In this document: in pieces, positions 17,244 to 26,799 of the stretch
Layout of the letters: each line of letters begins with the position of its first letter
Position numbering within the stretch: position 1 is the stretch's first letter
Source of the DNA: JAWKWH01 sp963669285
GTDB taxonomy: Bacteria; Pseudomonadota; Alphaproteobacteria; Rhizobiales; Rhizobiaceae
Length of the DNA: 64,000 nt
Assembly (NCBI GenBank): GCA_963669285.2
Contig: CAXXSI010000005.1
Span: 62,001 to 126,000 of the forward strand
Direction: 5' to 3'
Program-made: the position numbers and the translations under genes
The notes under the pieces: generated by a model
Told to the model about the DNA's origin: nothing
Databases searched by the model: none
The model's input: the letters and a program-made list of their open reading frames with translations, nothing else

Positions 17244-18113
17244 CGTTCACGCCTCAGTTTCGGATCAAGCACATCGCGCAATCCGTCACCCAGCAGGTTG
17301 AGGCCGAGGACGGTCGCAACAATGGCAAGACCCGGGAAGATTGCCATGTGAGGGGCAACAACCATGCGCACCTGCGCGTCGAACAGCATTCGACCCCAAC
17401 TGGGCATCGGCGGTTGAGCTCCAAGGCCGACATAGGAAAGTCCGGCCTCGGCGAGAATGCCCAATGCGAACTGGATTGTACCCTGAACCAGCAGCACGCT
17501 GGCGATGTTGGGAAGAATATGCTCAGTCGTGATCTGGGCGGCATTCTTGCCGCACGCACGCGCTGCCAGGACGAATTCCCTGGGCCATATGGACAGCGCC
17601 GCACCGCGGGCCACACGCGCGAACACCGGGATGTTGAAAATCCCGATGGCGATGGATGGCATTGATCGCACCTGGGCCGAAGATCGCCGTGATCATGACG
17701 GCAGAGAGCAGGGCAGGGAAGGCGAAAACGACATCGTTGAAACGCATCAAGGCTTCGTCGATCCATCCACGCCGCGCTGCCGCCCAGCAACCCAGGGGAA
17801 CACCGATGCCCATGCCGATGCCGACGGCGACAAGCGCGACGGCGATCGAATTGCGCGCGCCGACCATGATCATGGATAAAATATCCCGGCCGAAATGATC
17901 GGTGCCGAGCCAATGGTCGGCAGATGGCGTTTTCAACCGGTTGGCGACGGGTAAATCAGTCACCGCATAGGGTGTCCAAATAAACGAGACGAGGGCCGCA
18001 GCCGCCACAAGCAAAGTGACAACCAGCCCGGTCAGAAATGACTTGTTGGACAGTGCCTTTGTGACGAAATGGCCAAAGGTCTCGTGCTCGACGGCGACAA
18101 GTTCTTCGCTCAT
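17240..18113 (-). pseudogene. Peptide-type ABC transporter permease (DppC-like), frameshifted (probably sequence error)
   Basis: The N-terminal half (ATG 18113, with LGTDHFGRDILSMIMVGARNS) is in one frame and the C-terminal half, with the FARVARGAALS coupling loop and GLNLLGDGLRD, in another. Dropping one G near 17654 (C on the coding strand) makes an uninterrupted 290-residue permease in which ...AINAIIAIGIFNIPVFAR matches the family pattern. Five to six transmembrane segments and an N-terminal OppC-type extension are visible. Overlaps are preserved on both sides: TGATG with the upstream permease and GTGA with the ATPase. Confidence 0.87.
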
Positions 18114-19057
18114 CAGCGGATCCTCAGACGAGGATCGACCATCGCGTAGGACAGATCGACCAGCAAATTGACCACGATCACGGTGGCGACGAGCAGCATG
18201 ACCACGCTCTCAACAACAATCAGATCACGCTGGGTGATCGACTGGAAGACAAGACGCCCCAGTCCAGGCAGATAGAACACATTCTCAATGATGATCGTGC
18301 CGGCCACCAGAAAGGCGAATTGCAAGCCGAGTATCGTCAACACCGGTATCATCGCATTGCGCAATGCGTGGCGCCACAGAACCTTGTTTCGCGGCAGGCC
18401 CTTGGCACGTGCGGTGCGGATGTAGTCTTCGCCGAGCACTTCGATCAGGGCTGAGCGAGTGACTCGGGCGAGGATGGCGGCCTGAGGTAAAGCCAGCGCG
18501 ATCGCAGGTAGTATGAGTGCCTTAAGGCTTGGCCAGACACCGGCGGACCAGCCTGGAAATCCTCCGGCCGGAACGAGCCTTAAGCCAACGGCGAAGACAT
18601 AAACCAGCAACAATGCGAACCAGAAATTCGGTATTGCCACTCCGATTTGCGCGGTGCCCATGGCGATTGTATCGGGTGTGCGGCCGCGGCGGGCAGCCGA
18701 GTAGATGCCGACGGGAATGGCAACTGCGGTTGAAAGAAACAGAGCGATGATTGCCAGTGGAAGCGAGACGACAACGCGCTCACCAATTAGCTCGATGACA
18801 GGCACGGAATAGGTATAGGATTGGCCGAAATCGCCCGTGACCATCCCGATTATCCATTCGGCATAGCGCACCAGAACAGGCTGGTTCAGACCCATCTGCT
18901 CGCGAAGTGCGGCCAATGTTTCGTCGGTTGCATTGATACCCAGCATAAGCTGCGCCGGATCGCCGGGAACCAGCTCAAGCACCGAAAAAACAACGATCGA
19001 CGCGGCGACCAATGTCAGAATGCCGATGCCCAGTCGTCTGAGGATATATGCAACCAT
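18113..19057 (-). CDS. Peptide-type ABC transporter permease (DppB-like)
   Basis: Permease of 314 residues with the N-terminal MVAYILRRLGIGILTL segment, the GDFGQSY periplasmic motif and the coupling loop TARAKGLPRNKVLWRHALRNA (E-A-A equivalent). I chose ATG 19057, which gives the classic N-terminus, over the longer frame from 19099, which would run into the upstream hairpin. The stop overlaps the next permease start (TGATG at 18111-18115). Confidence 0.9.
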   Translation of the reverse strand: MVAYILRRLGIGILTLVAASIVVFSVLELVPGDPAQLMLGINATDETLAALREQMGLNQPVLVRYAEWIIGMVTGDFGQSYTYSVPVIELIGERVVVSLPLAIIALFLSTAVAIPVGIYSAARRGRTPDTIAMGTAQIGVAIPNFWFALLLVYVFAVGLRLVPAGGFPGWSAGVWPSLKALILPAIALALPQAAILARVTRSALIEVLGEDYIRTARAKGLPRNKVLWRHALRNAMIPVLTILGLQFAFLVAGTIIIENVFYLPGLGRLVFQSITQRDLIVVESVVMLLVATVIVVNLLVDLSYAMVDPRLRIR

Positions 19058-19078
19058 GTTGTTGTCGGGAGTACGGCG

Positions 19079-19108
19079 AAAGCCCGGATGGTTCTGCATC
19101 CGGGCTTT
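19079..19108 (-). other. Strong intercistronic hairpin between the binding-protein and permease genes
   Basis: Perfect 12-bp inverted repeat: AAAGCCCGGATG at 19079-19090, a 6-base loop, and its complement at 19097-19108. It lies 15 bases after the stop of the substrate-binding protein gene and 21 bases before the permease ATG. On the minus strand it ends in TTT only, so it may terminate part of the transcripts and protect the binding-protein mRNA. Confidence 0.75.
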
Positions 19109-19123
19109 CAGTTGTGTGAAATA

Positions 19124-20602
19124 TCAGTCGGTCCACTTGACCTTGGTCAGATCATTGGCCTGGACCGGCGAATTGTGCCAAAGCCCTTCGACCTTCGCAT
19201 CCCAGACACCGATTTTCGGCAACTGGAACATGAAGCCGTTCACGGCGTCATCCGCCAGAATCTTCTGTGCCTGACCGTATAGTTCCTTGCGCATGGCCGG
19301 ATCGGCGGTCACATCGAGTTTGGCAATAATCTCGTTAAACGCCGGATTGTCATACTGGAAGTAGTAATCCTTACGCGCATAAATGCCGATATCGTTTGGC
19401 TCGGTATGCGACACAATCGTCAGATCGTAATCCTTGGCCTTGAACACCTGCTCCAGCCATTGAGCCCATTCGACAGGAATGATCTCCAGATCGATGCCGA
19501 CCTCGCGCAGCTGGGCGGCCACAACCTGTCCTCCCTCGCGGGCATAGCCGGGTGGCGGCAGTTTGATTGTCGCCTTGATGCCGTCGGCAAACCCGGCCTC
19601 GGCCAGCAGTGCTTTGGCTTTCGCGGGATCGTATGGATAGGTACCGACCAGATCCACATAGGCTTCATTGGCCGGTGAGAAGTGCGAACCGATCGGTGTG
19701 CCGTAGCCGGAGCCATTGCCCTGGATGATGGCCTCACGGTTCAGCGCGTGGGCGATCGCCTGACGAACCTTCAGATTGTCGAATGGCGCCTTCTTGTTGT
19801 TGGTCGACAAAATCGTCTCGCCCTCTGTCGCGCCGATCACGACTTCGAAGCGCGGATCAGCCTGGATTTGAGCCAAGGCGTCGCCAGCCGGCATGTTGGC
19901 AAATGCATGGACATCACCGGAAAGCAATGCCGGAACAGCGGCGGCAGCATCTGGGATGATGCGGAATTCCGCTTTTTCGAGCATTGCCGCTTCGCCCCAA
20001 TAGTCCGGATTCTTGGCAATCTTGATCGATGAGCCCTTTGCCCAGCTGTCAAATTTGAATGGTCCGGTTCCGACCGGATTGGCCTTGTTGCCGTCAGCTG
20101 TTTCAGGCGCGACGATGACGGCGTCGCCCCAACCCATATTGTAGAGGAAGGAGCCTTGTGGCTGCTTCAACGTCACCGTAACCGTGCCGTCGCCGGCTTC
20201 GACGTTGTCGATCTGAGCGAAAAGCGGTTTCTGTGCGTTGGTCGAATCTTCTGCACGGGCCCGATCCAAAGAGAATTTCACGTCGCCGGAATCAAGATCT
20301 GTTCCGTCGTGGAACTTGACGCCCGAACGTAGCTTGAATGTGTAAACTTTGCCGTCGTCGGAAACAGTCCAGCTTTCGGCCAATGCCGGCTGTACCGAGC
20401 CGTCCGGTCCGATGCGGGTTAAGCCCTCGAATACATTGGCATAGACCACCTCGTCGATCGCTGCAGCCGCTCCAGCCGTCGGATCGAGATGCGGAGGTTC
20501 GAGCACAACGCCCATGACCAGGTCGGTTCGGGCTGCGAAGACCGAAGTGCTGGTTGCCAGCACGAACACCGATGCGGCGATAATGGAATTCATGGTTCTC
20601 AT
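19124..20602 (-). CDS. Peptide-type ABC transporter substrate-binding protein (family 5)
   Basis: A 492-residue periplasmic binding protein with a signal peptide (about 1-23, ending SVFA). Family 5 landmarks are LDPTAGAAAAIDEVVYANVFEGL, LAESWTVSDDGKVYTFKLR (only parts quoted), RSGVKFHDGT and the PVGTGPFKF segment. It binds a peptide or peptide-like compound and hands it to the two permeases. It is the first gene of the minus-strand peptide operon; a 197-base gap upstream holds its promoter. The M20 hydrolase further upstream may process the imported compound (inference). Confidence 0.92.
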   Translation of the reverse strand: MRTMNSIIAASVFVLATSTSVFAARTDLVMGVVLEPPHLDPTAGAAAAIDEVVYANVFEGLTRIGPDGSVQPALAESWTVSDDGKVYTFKLRSGVKFHDGTDLDSGDVKFSLDRARAEDSTNAQKPLFAQIDNVEAGDGTVTVTLKQPQGSFLYNMGWGDAVIVAPETADGNKANPVGTGPFKFDSWAKGSSIKIAKNPDYWGEAAMLEKAEFRIIPDAAAAVPALLSGDVHAFANMPAGDALAQIQADPRFEVVIGATEGETILSTNNKKAPFDNLKVRQAIAHALNREAIIQGNGSGYGTPIGSHFSPANEAYVDLVGTYPYDPAKAKALLAEAGFADGIKATIKLPPPGYAREGGQVVAAQLREVGIDLEIIPVEWAQWLEQVFKAKDYDLTIVSHTEPNDIGIYARKDYYFQYDNPAFNEIIAKLDVTADPAMRKELYGQAQKILADDAVNGFMFQLPKIGVWDAKVEGLWHNSPVQANDLTKVKWTD

Positions 20603-20799
20603 TTAACTCTCCCGAGACACTGAAATATCGAATTGCCGGCTTGGCTACCGGTCTGACGTCGGTGAGTTAATCAGGATATCCGGCCAATGTCAGCACACGA
20701 GCAAAATAATTGTGCGCAGTCCGGTTGCACCAGCAGATCGGTCTGGTCTCCTCAGGGCAGCACCGATAGGTTTACCGAAATCGCACCGAGGATTTGCTG

Positions 20800-21168
20800 A
20801 TGTTTGCCAACTATCTCGAAATTGCACCTTGGCTCGGCATTGTTTTGGGCGGGATCGCGGGTTGCCTGGTTGTTGGATTGATTGCGATGTCGAGGGGTGC
20901 GCGTTTTTCGGATTTGGCTGGCCATCCCGGCAAGCAACTCTGGTCCGTCATCTTTGCCATACCTATCCCGTTTATTCTGCAATTGGCCGGGAGCATGATA
21001 CCGGGATTGATCCTTGCTCTTGTCTGGTTGACGGCGGCACCGATCATCGGATTGAAGACGGTGTTCAAACCCGCCATGCGTTTGAAAATGTCCCAGTTGG
21101 TCATTGGAAATGGAATCTATGCGATTGTTACGCTGATCGTTTTCATGATTGTCGTCGCTATTTTCTGA
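20800..21168 (+). CDS. Small integral membrane protein, unknown function
   Basis: A 122-residue hydrophobic protein with four probable transmembrane segments (about 9-29, 45-65, 68-86, 99-121) joined by short basic loops. I do not recognise the family. Start at ATG 20800. Its 3' end overlaps the M20 hydrolase gene on the other strand by 11 bases (tail to tail). It diverges from the peptide-binding protein gene. Confidence 0.65.
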   Translation: MFANYLEIAPWLGIVLGGIAGCLVVGLIAMSRGARFSDLAGHPGKQLWSVIFAIPIPFILQLAGSMIPGLILALVWLTAAPIIGLKTVFKPAMRLKMSQLVIGNGIYAIVTLIVFMIVVAIF

Positions 21169-22426
21169 ACAACAGCGTTTCAAGCCCGAATGCCATGACC
21201 TTGGCCGATTCAATCATGTCCTCAATACCGACCCATTCGTCGGGACGGTGTGCCAGATCCAAAATTCCGGGGCCGTAGGCAATGCAGTCGTGCAGGTGTC
21301 CGAGGCGTGCGATGTGCTTTTGATCATATGATCCCGGCGAGATGACGTATTCCGGTTCGCGTCCGAATATATCGCGAATTCCCTTGGCCACAGCGGTGAC
21401 GACCGGTGCGTCGCGTTCTGTCATTGTGGGGATAATTTCCATAATGTCGCGGACAGTGTAATCAAATTTCGGCCGCTCCCGTTTGAGCCGATCCAAAATC
21501 GCAAAGACTTCGCCCTTCACATCCTCGAGATTTTCCTCGAGCAAGAACCGTCGGTCGATGGTCAGCTTGCAGGAATCTGGAACGTTTGGCGCGGGCAATC
21601 CTGAGAAATCATCGGTCTCGCCGCCGTGAATGGCGTTCAGATTCATTGTGGATTGCCGAGCGCCTTCGGGCACCACCGGCATGACCGTCCGCTTTTTCCC
21701 CAGCGCCGGGTAGAGTTCGTCCTCGAAAGCCCGAAGGACCGCGCCCATGTGGCGGATGGCGCAATCTCCCTGGAAGGGCATCGAGCCGTGCGCCTGCGAT
21801 CCCTTGGTTTCGATTTCGGCCCACCACGCGCCGCGATGGCCAAGGCAGATGCGATCCTTGTTGAGCGGCTCGGGGATGATGACGTGATCAACGCGGGGCT
21901 TGGAGAAAAAGCCGTTGTTTGCCAGATGAGCGACACCACCAAATCCACCGGACTCCTCGTCGACCGTGCCGGATATCTCAATCGCACCGGGGAAATCGGG
22001 GCAGGCGGCAATAAAGGCTTCGACCGCGATTACCGATGCGGCCAGACCGCCCTTCATGTCGCAGGCGCCGCGTCCAAACACCTTGCCGTCCATGACGATG
22101 CCCTCAAAAGGTGGCAGAGTCCAACCTTCACCGGCGACAACAACATCAATATGCGAATTGAAGTGAACCGTAGGGCCGGGGGAACGGCCTTCCAGCCGGC
22201 AGACCACATTTGTTCTGGGATGTTTGTCGGTGTCGCCGGGCGTGCCTTCGCCCCTGATCAACATGGTGTCGAAACCGGACTTCTTCATGCGCCGGGCGAC
22301 GAATTCCGCGCACGGCGTGTAAGCTTCGCCGGGCGGATTGATGGTCGGAAACCGAATTAATTCAACCGTCAAATCGACGAGTTCGGTGCGTCGATCTTCC
22401 ACCGATTTTGCAAGCGTATTGTCCAT
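21158..22426 (-). CDS. M20 family metallopeptidase/deacylase (ArgE/DapE type)
   Basis: A 422-residue zinc-dependent amidohydrolase. Metal and catalytic residues of the family are visible: HIDVVVAGEGW (His and the following Asp, about 93-95), DMKGG (about 127), the general base in DEESGG (about 160), IPEP (about 190) and the C-terminal SPGSYDQKH. Family members cleave N-acyl amino acids or dipeptides in the cytoplasm. The peptide-type ABC genes next to it are on the same strand but beyond a plus-strand gene, so a shared pathway is suggested, not shown. ATG at 22426. Confidence 0.88.
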   Translation of the reverse strand: MDNTLAKSVEDRRTELVDLTVELIRFPTINPPGEAYTPCAEFVARRMKKSGFDTMLIRGEGTPGDTDKHPRTNVVCRLEGRSPGPTVHFNSHIDVVVAGEGWTLPPFEGIVMDGKVFGRGACDMKGGLAASVIAVEAFIAACPDFPGAIEISGTVDEESGGFGGVAHLANNGFFSKPRVDHVIIPEPLNKDRICLGHRGAWWAEIETKGSQAHGSMPFQGDCAIRHMGAVLRAFEDELYPALGKKRTVMPVVPEGARQSTMNLNAIHGGETDDFSGLPAPNVPDSCKLTIDRRFLLEENLEDVKGEVFAILDRLKRERPKFDYTVRDIMEIIPTMTERDAPVVTAVAKGIRDIFGREPEYVISPGSYDQKHIARLGHLHDCIAYGPGILDLAHRPDEWVGIEDMIESAKVMAFGLETLLFRK

Positions 22427-22616
22427 TTAAGCGATATGATCGGCGAAACCACAGGAATGCAAGTGTGCATTTCCTTATTAAGCAAATCACGAAATTGTTT
22501 TCAGGATCAGCAGCGTAGCAGGTGATTTTTCCAAATGTTTGTGAGATTATTCACCGTCAAACGTGTGACAAGGGCTATAGTTTTGTAAGGGGCGTATAAT
22601 CAAGGGGTTTAGTGTG

Positions 22617-23048
22617 ATGCGTAAACTAGTTGTATTGGCAATTGCATCAATTGCGATGTTTTTAGGGTCGGTTGCGACCGGAGCGGCGGCAAGTCTTGTC
22701 GCTCATATTGATGTTTCCTCGCAAACAATGACGGTCAAGAAATATGGCCGCGTTGTACACCGCTGGAAGGTTTCGACGGCCCGGCGCGGCTATATTACGC
22801 CGCGCGGTACGTGGCGTCCGAAACGGATGCACAAAATGTGGTATTCGCGCAAATACGATATGTCGCCAATGCCGTATTCGATCTTTTATCATGGCGGCTA
22901 TGCCATCCATGGCACCAATGCGATCGGTCGCCTCGGCAGACCCGCTTCGCATGGCTGCGTTCGGCTGCATCCGTCAAATGCAAGAAAACTCTTCAGCATG
23001 GTCAAACAGGTTGGCCCGGGCAATGTGCGTATTGTCGTGACCAACTGA
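22617..23048 (+). CDS. L,D-transpeptidase (YkuD domain) with signal peptide
   Basis: A 143-residue exported protein with an N-terminal signal (about 1-25, ending GAAA). The catalytic YkuD motif is visible as HGTNAIGRLGRPASHGCVRL, with the active-site Cys in SHGCVRL. Such enzymes make 3-3 peptidoglycan cross-links or attach proteins to peptidoglycan. A GTG directly before the ATG (22614) is an alternative start. It is a single-gene unit, followed by a good terminator. Confidence 0.92.
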   Translation: MRKLVVLAIASIAMFLGSVATGAAASLVAHIDVSSQTMTVKKYGRVVHRWKVSTARRGYITPRGTWRPKRMHKMWYSRKYDMSPMPYSIFYHGGYAIHGTNAIGRLGRPASHGCVRLHPSNARKLFSMVKQVGPGNVRIVVTN

Positions 23049-23075
23049 TCCGGCCGTTTCTGACCTTACAAAAAG

Positions 23076-23106
23076 CCGTGCGGTTCCTGCCCGCACGGTT
23101 TTTTTT
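23076..23106 (+). terminator. Rho-independent terminator after the L,D-transpeptidase gene
   Basis: Stem CCGTGCGG at 23076-23083, a 7-base loop, CCGCACGG at 23091-23098, then eight T (23099-23106). An A-run precedes the stem. Confidence 0.9.
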
Positions 23107-23180
23107 ATCTGGACCAAACTACCGCCATTTCCTTTGCGCTGAGTCTTATATAAGACATGCGCCAGCGAGGGAGATGCTGC

Positions 23181-26033
23181 ATGACCGCCGATCCGCAAAT
23201 CAAGCTGTCGGAGAGTGCTTCTGACGAGGTGCGGAAGACCACGTGCTACATGTGCGCCTGCCGTTGCGGAATCAATGTTCACCTCAAGAATTTACCCGAC
23301 GGCAGCCAGAAGATCCGTTACATCGAAGGTAACCGCGATCATCCGGTCAACCGCGGTGTGTTGTGCGCCAAAGGATCCGCGGGGATCATGCAGCATTATG
23401 CTCCGGCACGGCTGAAAAGCCCGATGTTGCGAACCGGACCGCGTGGCTCGGGACAATACAAGGAAATATCCTGGGAAGAGGCACTAGCGACGGCAACCGA
23501 GTGGCTCGGCGACGTGCGCAATGATGATCCGCGGAAACTTGCATTTTTCACTGGTCGCGACCAGTCGCAATCGCTGACCGGTCTATGGGCGCAGCAATTC
23601 GGCACACCGAACTATGCCGCCCATGGCGGATTTTGTTCGGTCAATATGGCTGCCGCCGGCATCATGACCATTGGCGGGGCATTCTGGGAGTTCGGAGCAC
23701 CTGATTGGGACCGTACCAAGTTATTCATCCTGTTTGGCGTGGCCGAGGATCATGATTCCAATCCGCTGAAGCTTGGTATTTCCAAGGTCAAGGAGAACGG
23801 CGCGCGGTTTGTATCGGTCAATCCGGTGCGGACCGGTTACTCCGCAGTTGCAGACAACTGGATCGGTATTCGCCCGGGCACCGACGCGCTGCTGATCTTG
23901 TCGGTCATCCACGAATTGCTCAAGGCGCGAAAGATCGATGTCGATTACCTTTCGCGTTACACCAATTCGGCCTGGTTGGTGATCAACGATCCGGGAGCAT
24001 CTGACCACGGTCTTTTTGCACGTGGCAATGACGGAGTGGCACTGGTCTACGACACCGTCACCGAGACGGTCGTGTCCTCAGACACGAAGGGCGTGCGTGG
24101 TTCGCTGAATGGCGCGGTAAAATTGCCTGACGGCAGGTCTGCAGCACCATCTTTCCACTTGCTGGCTGAAAAATACCTCGATGCAATGTATGCCCCCGAG
24201 GCGGTGGCGGGCGAGTGCGGTGTTGCGGCTGATACCATTCGCGGTCTTGCCGCGGAGATCGCCCGTGTAGCCTTTGACGAGGAGATATTTATCGCCCAGC
24301 CATGGACGGATGTGCATGGGGTTACGCATGAGGGATATCGCGGAAGACCGGTATCGTTCCACGCCATGCGCGGGATATCCGCCCACTCGAACGGTTTCCA
24401 GACCGCGCGGGCGCTTCACTTGCTCCAGGTGTTGATTGGTTCAATCGACTGTCCCGGCGGTTTTCGCTACGAGCCGCCTTATCCGAAACCGATTGAGGCG
24501 CATCCAAAACCGCACGGACGCGATGAACATTTCGATTCAAATCAACCGCTGGCCGGACCGCATTTGGGTTTCCCGCAAGGTCCGGAAGACATGCTCATCG
24601 ATGCCGACGGCAATCCGACACGGCTGGACAAGGCCTTTTCCTGGGATGCGCCTTTGTCGGCGCATGGCCTGATGCACATGGCCATACCCAACGCACATGC
24701 CGGCGACCCTTACCCGGTCGATGTTCTATTCCTGTATATGGCGAACATGGCCTGGAACTCGTCAATGAACACGGCCGGCGTCATCGAAATGCTCGAGGAT
24801 CGCGACGAAGAGACCGGCGAGTACAAGATTCCGAAGATCATCTATTCGGACGCCTATTGGTCGGAGATGGTCTCGTATGCCGATTTGGTATTGCCCGATA
24901 CGACCTATCTTGAGCGATATGACTGCATATCGTTGCTTGATCGCCCGATTGCCGAACCGGATTGCGTCAACGATGCCATCCGGTGGCCGGTTATTGAACC
25001 CGACCGTAATGTCCGAGGATTTCAGTCGGTTGTGATTGACCTAGGTGCACGGTTGAAATTACCGGGATTTGTCGATGATCAGGGTGATCCGCTCTACAAA
25101 GACTATGCCGATTACATCGTCAAACACGAGCGGCGACCCGGTATCGGTCCATTGGCCGGCTTCCGAGGACCCGATGGAGACAAGCAGGGGCGTGGCGAGC
25201 CCAATCCTGATCAAATCGAACGATACAAGGAAAACGGCGCCTTCAATTCGGTGCATATTCCGATGGAAGCGCAATTCTTTAAGCACGCCAATCAGGCTTA
25301 TCAGGATTTCGCTGTCAAAATGGGTTTTTGCGACAAGCCGGCACCCGTTACCTTTCAGCTTTACAATGAGACATTGCAGAAATTCCGCCTGTCGGCAGAG
25401 GGTGTGCGCGAACCGCACGCGCCAGAGAGCCACCGAGAGCAGGTGTTGAAGGCGTTTCATCCGCTGCCCGAGTGGTACAAACCATTCGAAGAAGAGGCCG
25501 TGGACAGCGATGCCTATCCCTATCACGCAATCACTCAGCGGCCGGCCGCGATGTATCATTCATGGGGCTCGATGAATGCCTGGTTGCGACAGATTCATAC
25601 AAAAAACGTCCTGCATGTGCCGGCAAAAATCTGCGATGAGGCCGGGCTGCAAAGCGGTGACTGGGCATGGGTCAGCTCGCACCACGGCCGCATCAAAGTT
25701 CAAATCACACGTTCGGAATCGGTGAACAGCGATACGATGTGGACCTGGAACGCGATCGGCAAGCGGGCAGGGGCCTGGGCTCTCGATTCCGGTGCGCCGG
25801 AAGCAACGAAGGGTTTCCTGATAAATCATCTGATCAAGGAGCTGCTGCCGCCCAGAGGCGACGGGATGCGCTGGTCGAACTCCGATCCCATCACTGGCCA
25901 GGCGGCCTGGTATGATTTGCGGGTGAATATCGAAAAGGCGGAACCGGCCGAACAAAGCGAACCGCGGTTTTCGCAAACGGCAAGACCGGCGGCAAGACCG
26001 GATGAATTACGCTACGGGCAGGAATGGGACTGA
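23181..26033 (+). CDS. soeA: Sulfite dehydrogenase (quinone) molybdopterin catalytic subunit SoeA
   Basis: A 950-residue molybdopterin oxidoreductase of the DMSO reductase superfamily. An N-terminal [4Fe-4S] site is formed by C22, C25, C29 and C62 (CYMCACRC... LCAKG). The Cys in GGFCSVN (152) sits where the Mo ligand is expected. There is no twin-arginine signal, so it should act in the cytoplasm. Size, lack of signal and the order catalytic subunit, FeS subunit, DmsC/NrfD-type anchor match SoeABC, which oxidises sulfite to sulfate and passes electrons to quinone. ATG 23181 has GGGAG upstream. Polysulfide or other oxyanion reductases are relatives, so the substrate is a family-level assignment. 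Confidence 0.85.
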   Translation: MTADPQIKLSESASDEVRKTTCYMCACRCGINVHLKNLPDGSQKIRYIEGNRDHPVNRGVLCAKGSAGIMQHYAPARLKSPMLRTGPRGSGQYKEISWEEALATATEWLGDVRNDDPRKLAFFTGRDQSQSLTGLWAQQFGTPNYAAHGGFCSVNMAAAGIMTIGGAFWEFGAPDWDRTKLFILFGVAEDHDSNPLKLGISKVKENGARFVSVNPVRTGYSAVADNWIGIRPGTDALLILSVIHELLKARKIDVDYLSRYTNSAWLVINDPGASDHGLFARGNDGVALVYDTVTETVVSSDTKGVRGSLNGAVKLPDGRSAAPSFHLLAEKYLDAMYAPEAVAGECGVAADTIRGLAAEIARVAFDEEIFIAQPWTDVHGVTHEGYRGRPVSFHAMRGISAHSNGFQTARALHLLQVLIGSIDCPGGFRYEPPYPKPIEAHPKPHGRDEHFDSNQPLAGPHLGFPQGPEDMLIDADGNPTRLDKAFSWDAPLSAHGLMHMAIPNAHAGDPYPVDVLFLYMANMAWNSSMNTAGVIEMLEDRDEETGEYKIPKIIYSDAYWSEMVSYADLVLPDTTYLERYDCISLLDRPIAEPDCVNDAIRWPVIEPDRNVRGFQSVVIDLGARLKLPGFVDDQGDPLYKDYADYIVKHERRPGIGPLAGFRGPDGDKQGRGEPNPDQIERYKENGAFNSVHIPMEAQFFKHANQAYQDFAVKMGFCDKPAPVTFQLYNETLQKFRLSAEGVREPHAPESHREQVLKAFHPLPEWYKPFEEEAVDSDAYPYHAITQRPAAMYHSWGSMNAWLRQIHTKNVLHVPAKICDEAGLQSGDWAWVSSHHGRIKVQITRSESVNSDTMWTWNAIGKRAGAWALDSGAPEATKGFLINHLIKELLPPRGDGMRWSNSDPITGQAAWYDLRVNIEKAEPAEQSEPRFSQTARPAARPDELRYGQEWD

Positions 26034-26797
26034 TGACCACCATTCCGAAACCCGCTTCGTCAAAAAAGCTTGGCCTTGTCATCGATCTCGACATTTGCGT
26101 GGGGTGTCACGCCTGTGTGGTCAACTGCAAGGAGTGGAACACCGGCGGATACGGCAATGCACTGTCCGATCAGGATCCCTACGGCGCCGATGTGTCCGGT
26201 GCGTGGTTGAACCGAATTCACACCTTCGAAGTGGTGCCGGACGGGGCCGAGGTGATCGGCGAGGAGGGGGATGCGCGTGTTGTCCATTTCCCCAAATCCT
26301 GCCTGCATTGCGAAGATGCGCCATGTGTAACGGTGTGTCCGACCGGTGCTTCCTACAAGCGTTCTGAAGACGGAATCGTGCTGGTTGACGAGAACAAGTG
26401 CATCGGTTGTGGTCTGTGTGCGTGGTCCTGTCCATACGGCGCGCGCGAGATGGATGTGGCCGCCGGCGTGATGAAAAAATGCACGTTGTGCATCGATCGT
26501 GTCTACAACGAGACTTTCGAAGAGGTGGACCGCGTGCCTGCCTGCGTGCGCACATGTCCAGCCAAGGCGCGCCATTTTGGCGATCTGGGTGATCCGATTT
26601 CGGATGTTTCGAAGTTGGTTGCTGATCGGGGTGGTATGGATCTGATGCCCGAACAGGGCACGAGGCCTGTCAACAAGTATCTGCCGCCCCGTCAAAGGAC
26701 AGCGCTTGCGTCAAAGGCGGACGGCTTTGCAAACGAGAATACCGACGGTGCAAGCGGCTTCTTTGCCTGGCTCGACGGCATGCTGGAGAAGATCTGA
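26033..26797 (+). CDS. soeB: Sulfite dehydrogenase iron-sulfur subunit SoeB
   Basis: A 254-residue electron-transfer subunit with four ferredoxin-type cysteine clusters: CVGCHACVVNC, CLHCEDAPCVTVCP, CIGCGLCAWSCP, and CTLCIDR followed by CVRTCP. This is the DmsB/SoeB arrangement for four [4Fe-4S] centres linking the Mo subunit to the membrane anchor. The start overlaps the soeA stop (TGATG), implying translational coupling. Confidence 0.9.
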   Translation: MTTIPKPASSKKLGLVIDLDICVGCHACVVNCKEWNTGGYGNALSDQDPYGADVSGAWLNRIHTFEVVPDGAEVIGEEGDARVVHFPKSCLHCEDAPCVTVCPTGASYKRSEDGIVLVDENKCIGCGLCAWSCPYGAREMDVAAGVMKKCTLCIDRVYNETFEEVDRVPACVRTCPAKARHFGDLGDPISDVSKLVADRGGMDLMPEQGTRPVNKYLPPRQRTALASKADGFANENTDGASGFFAWLDGMLEKI

Positions 26798-26799
26798 CC

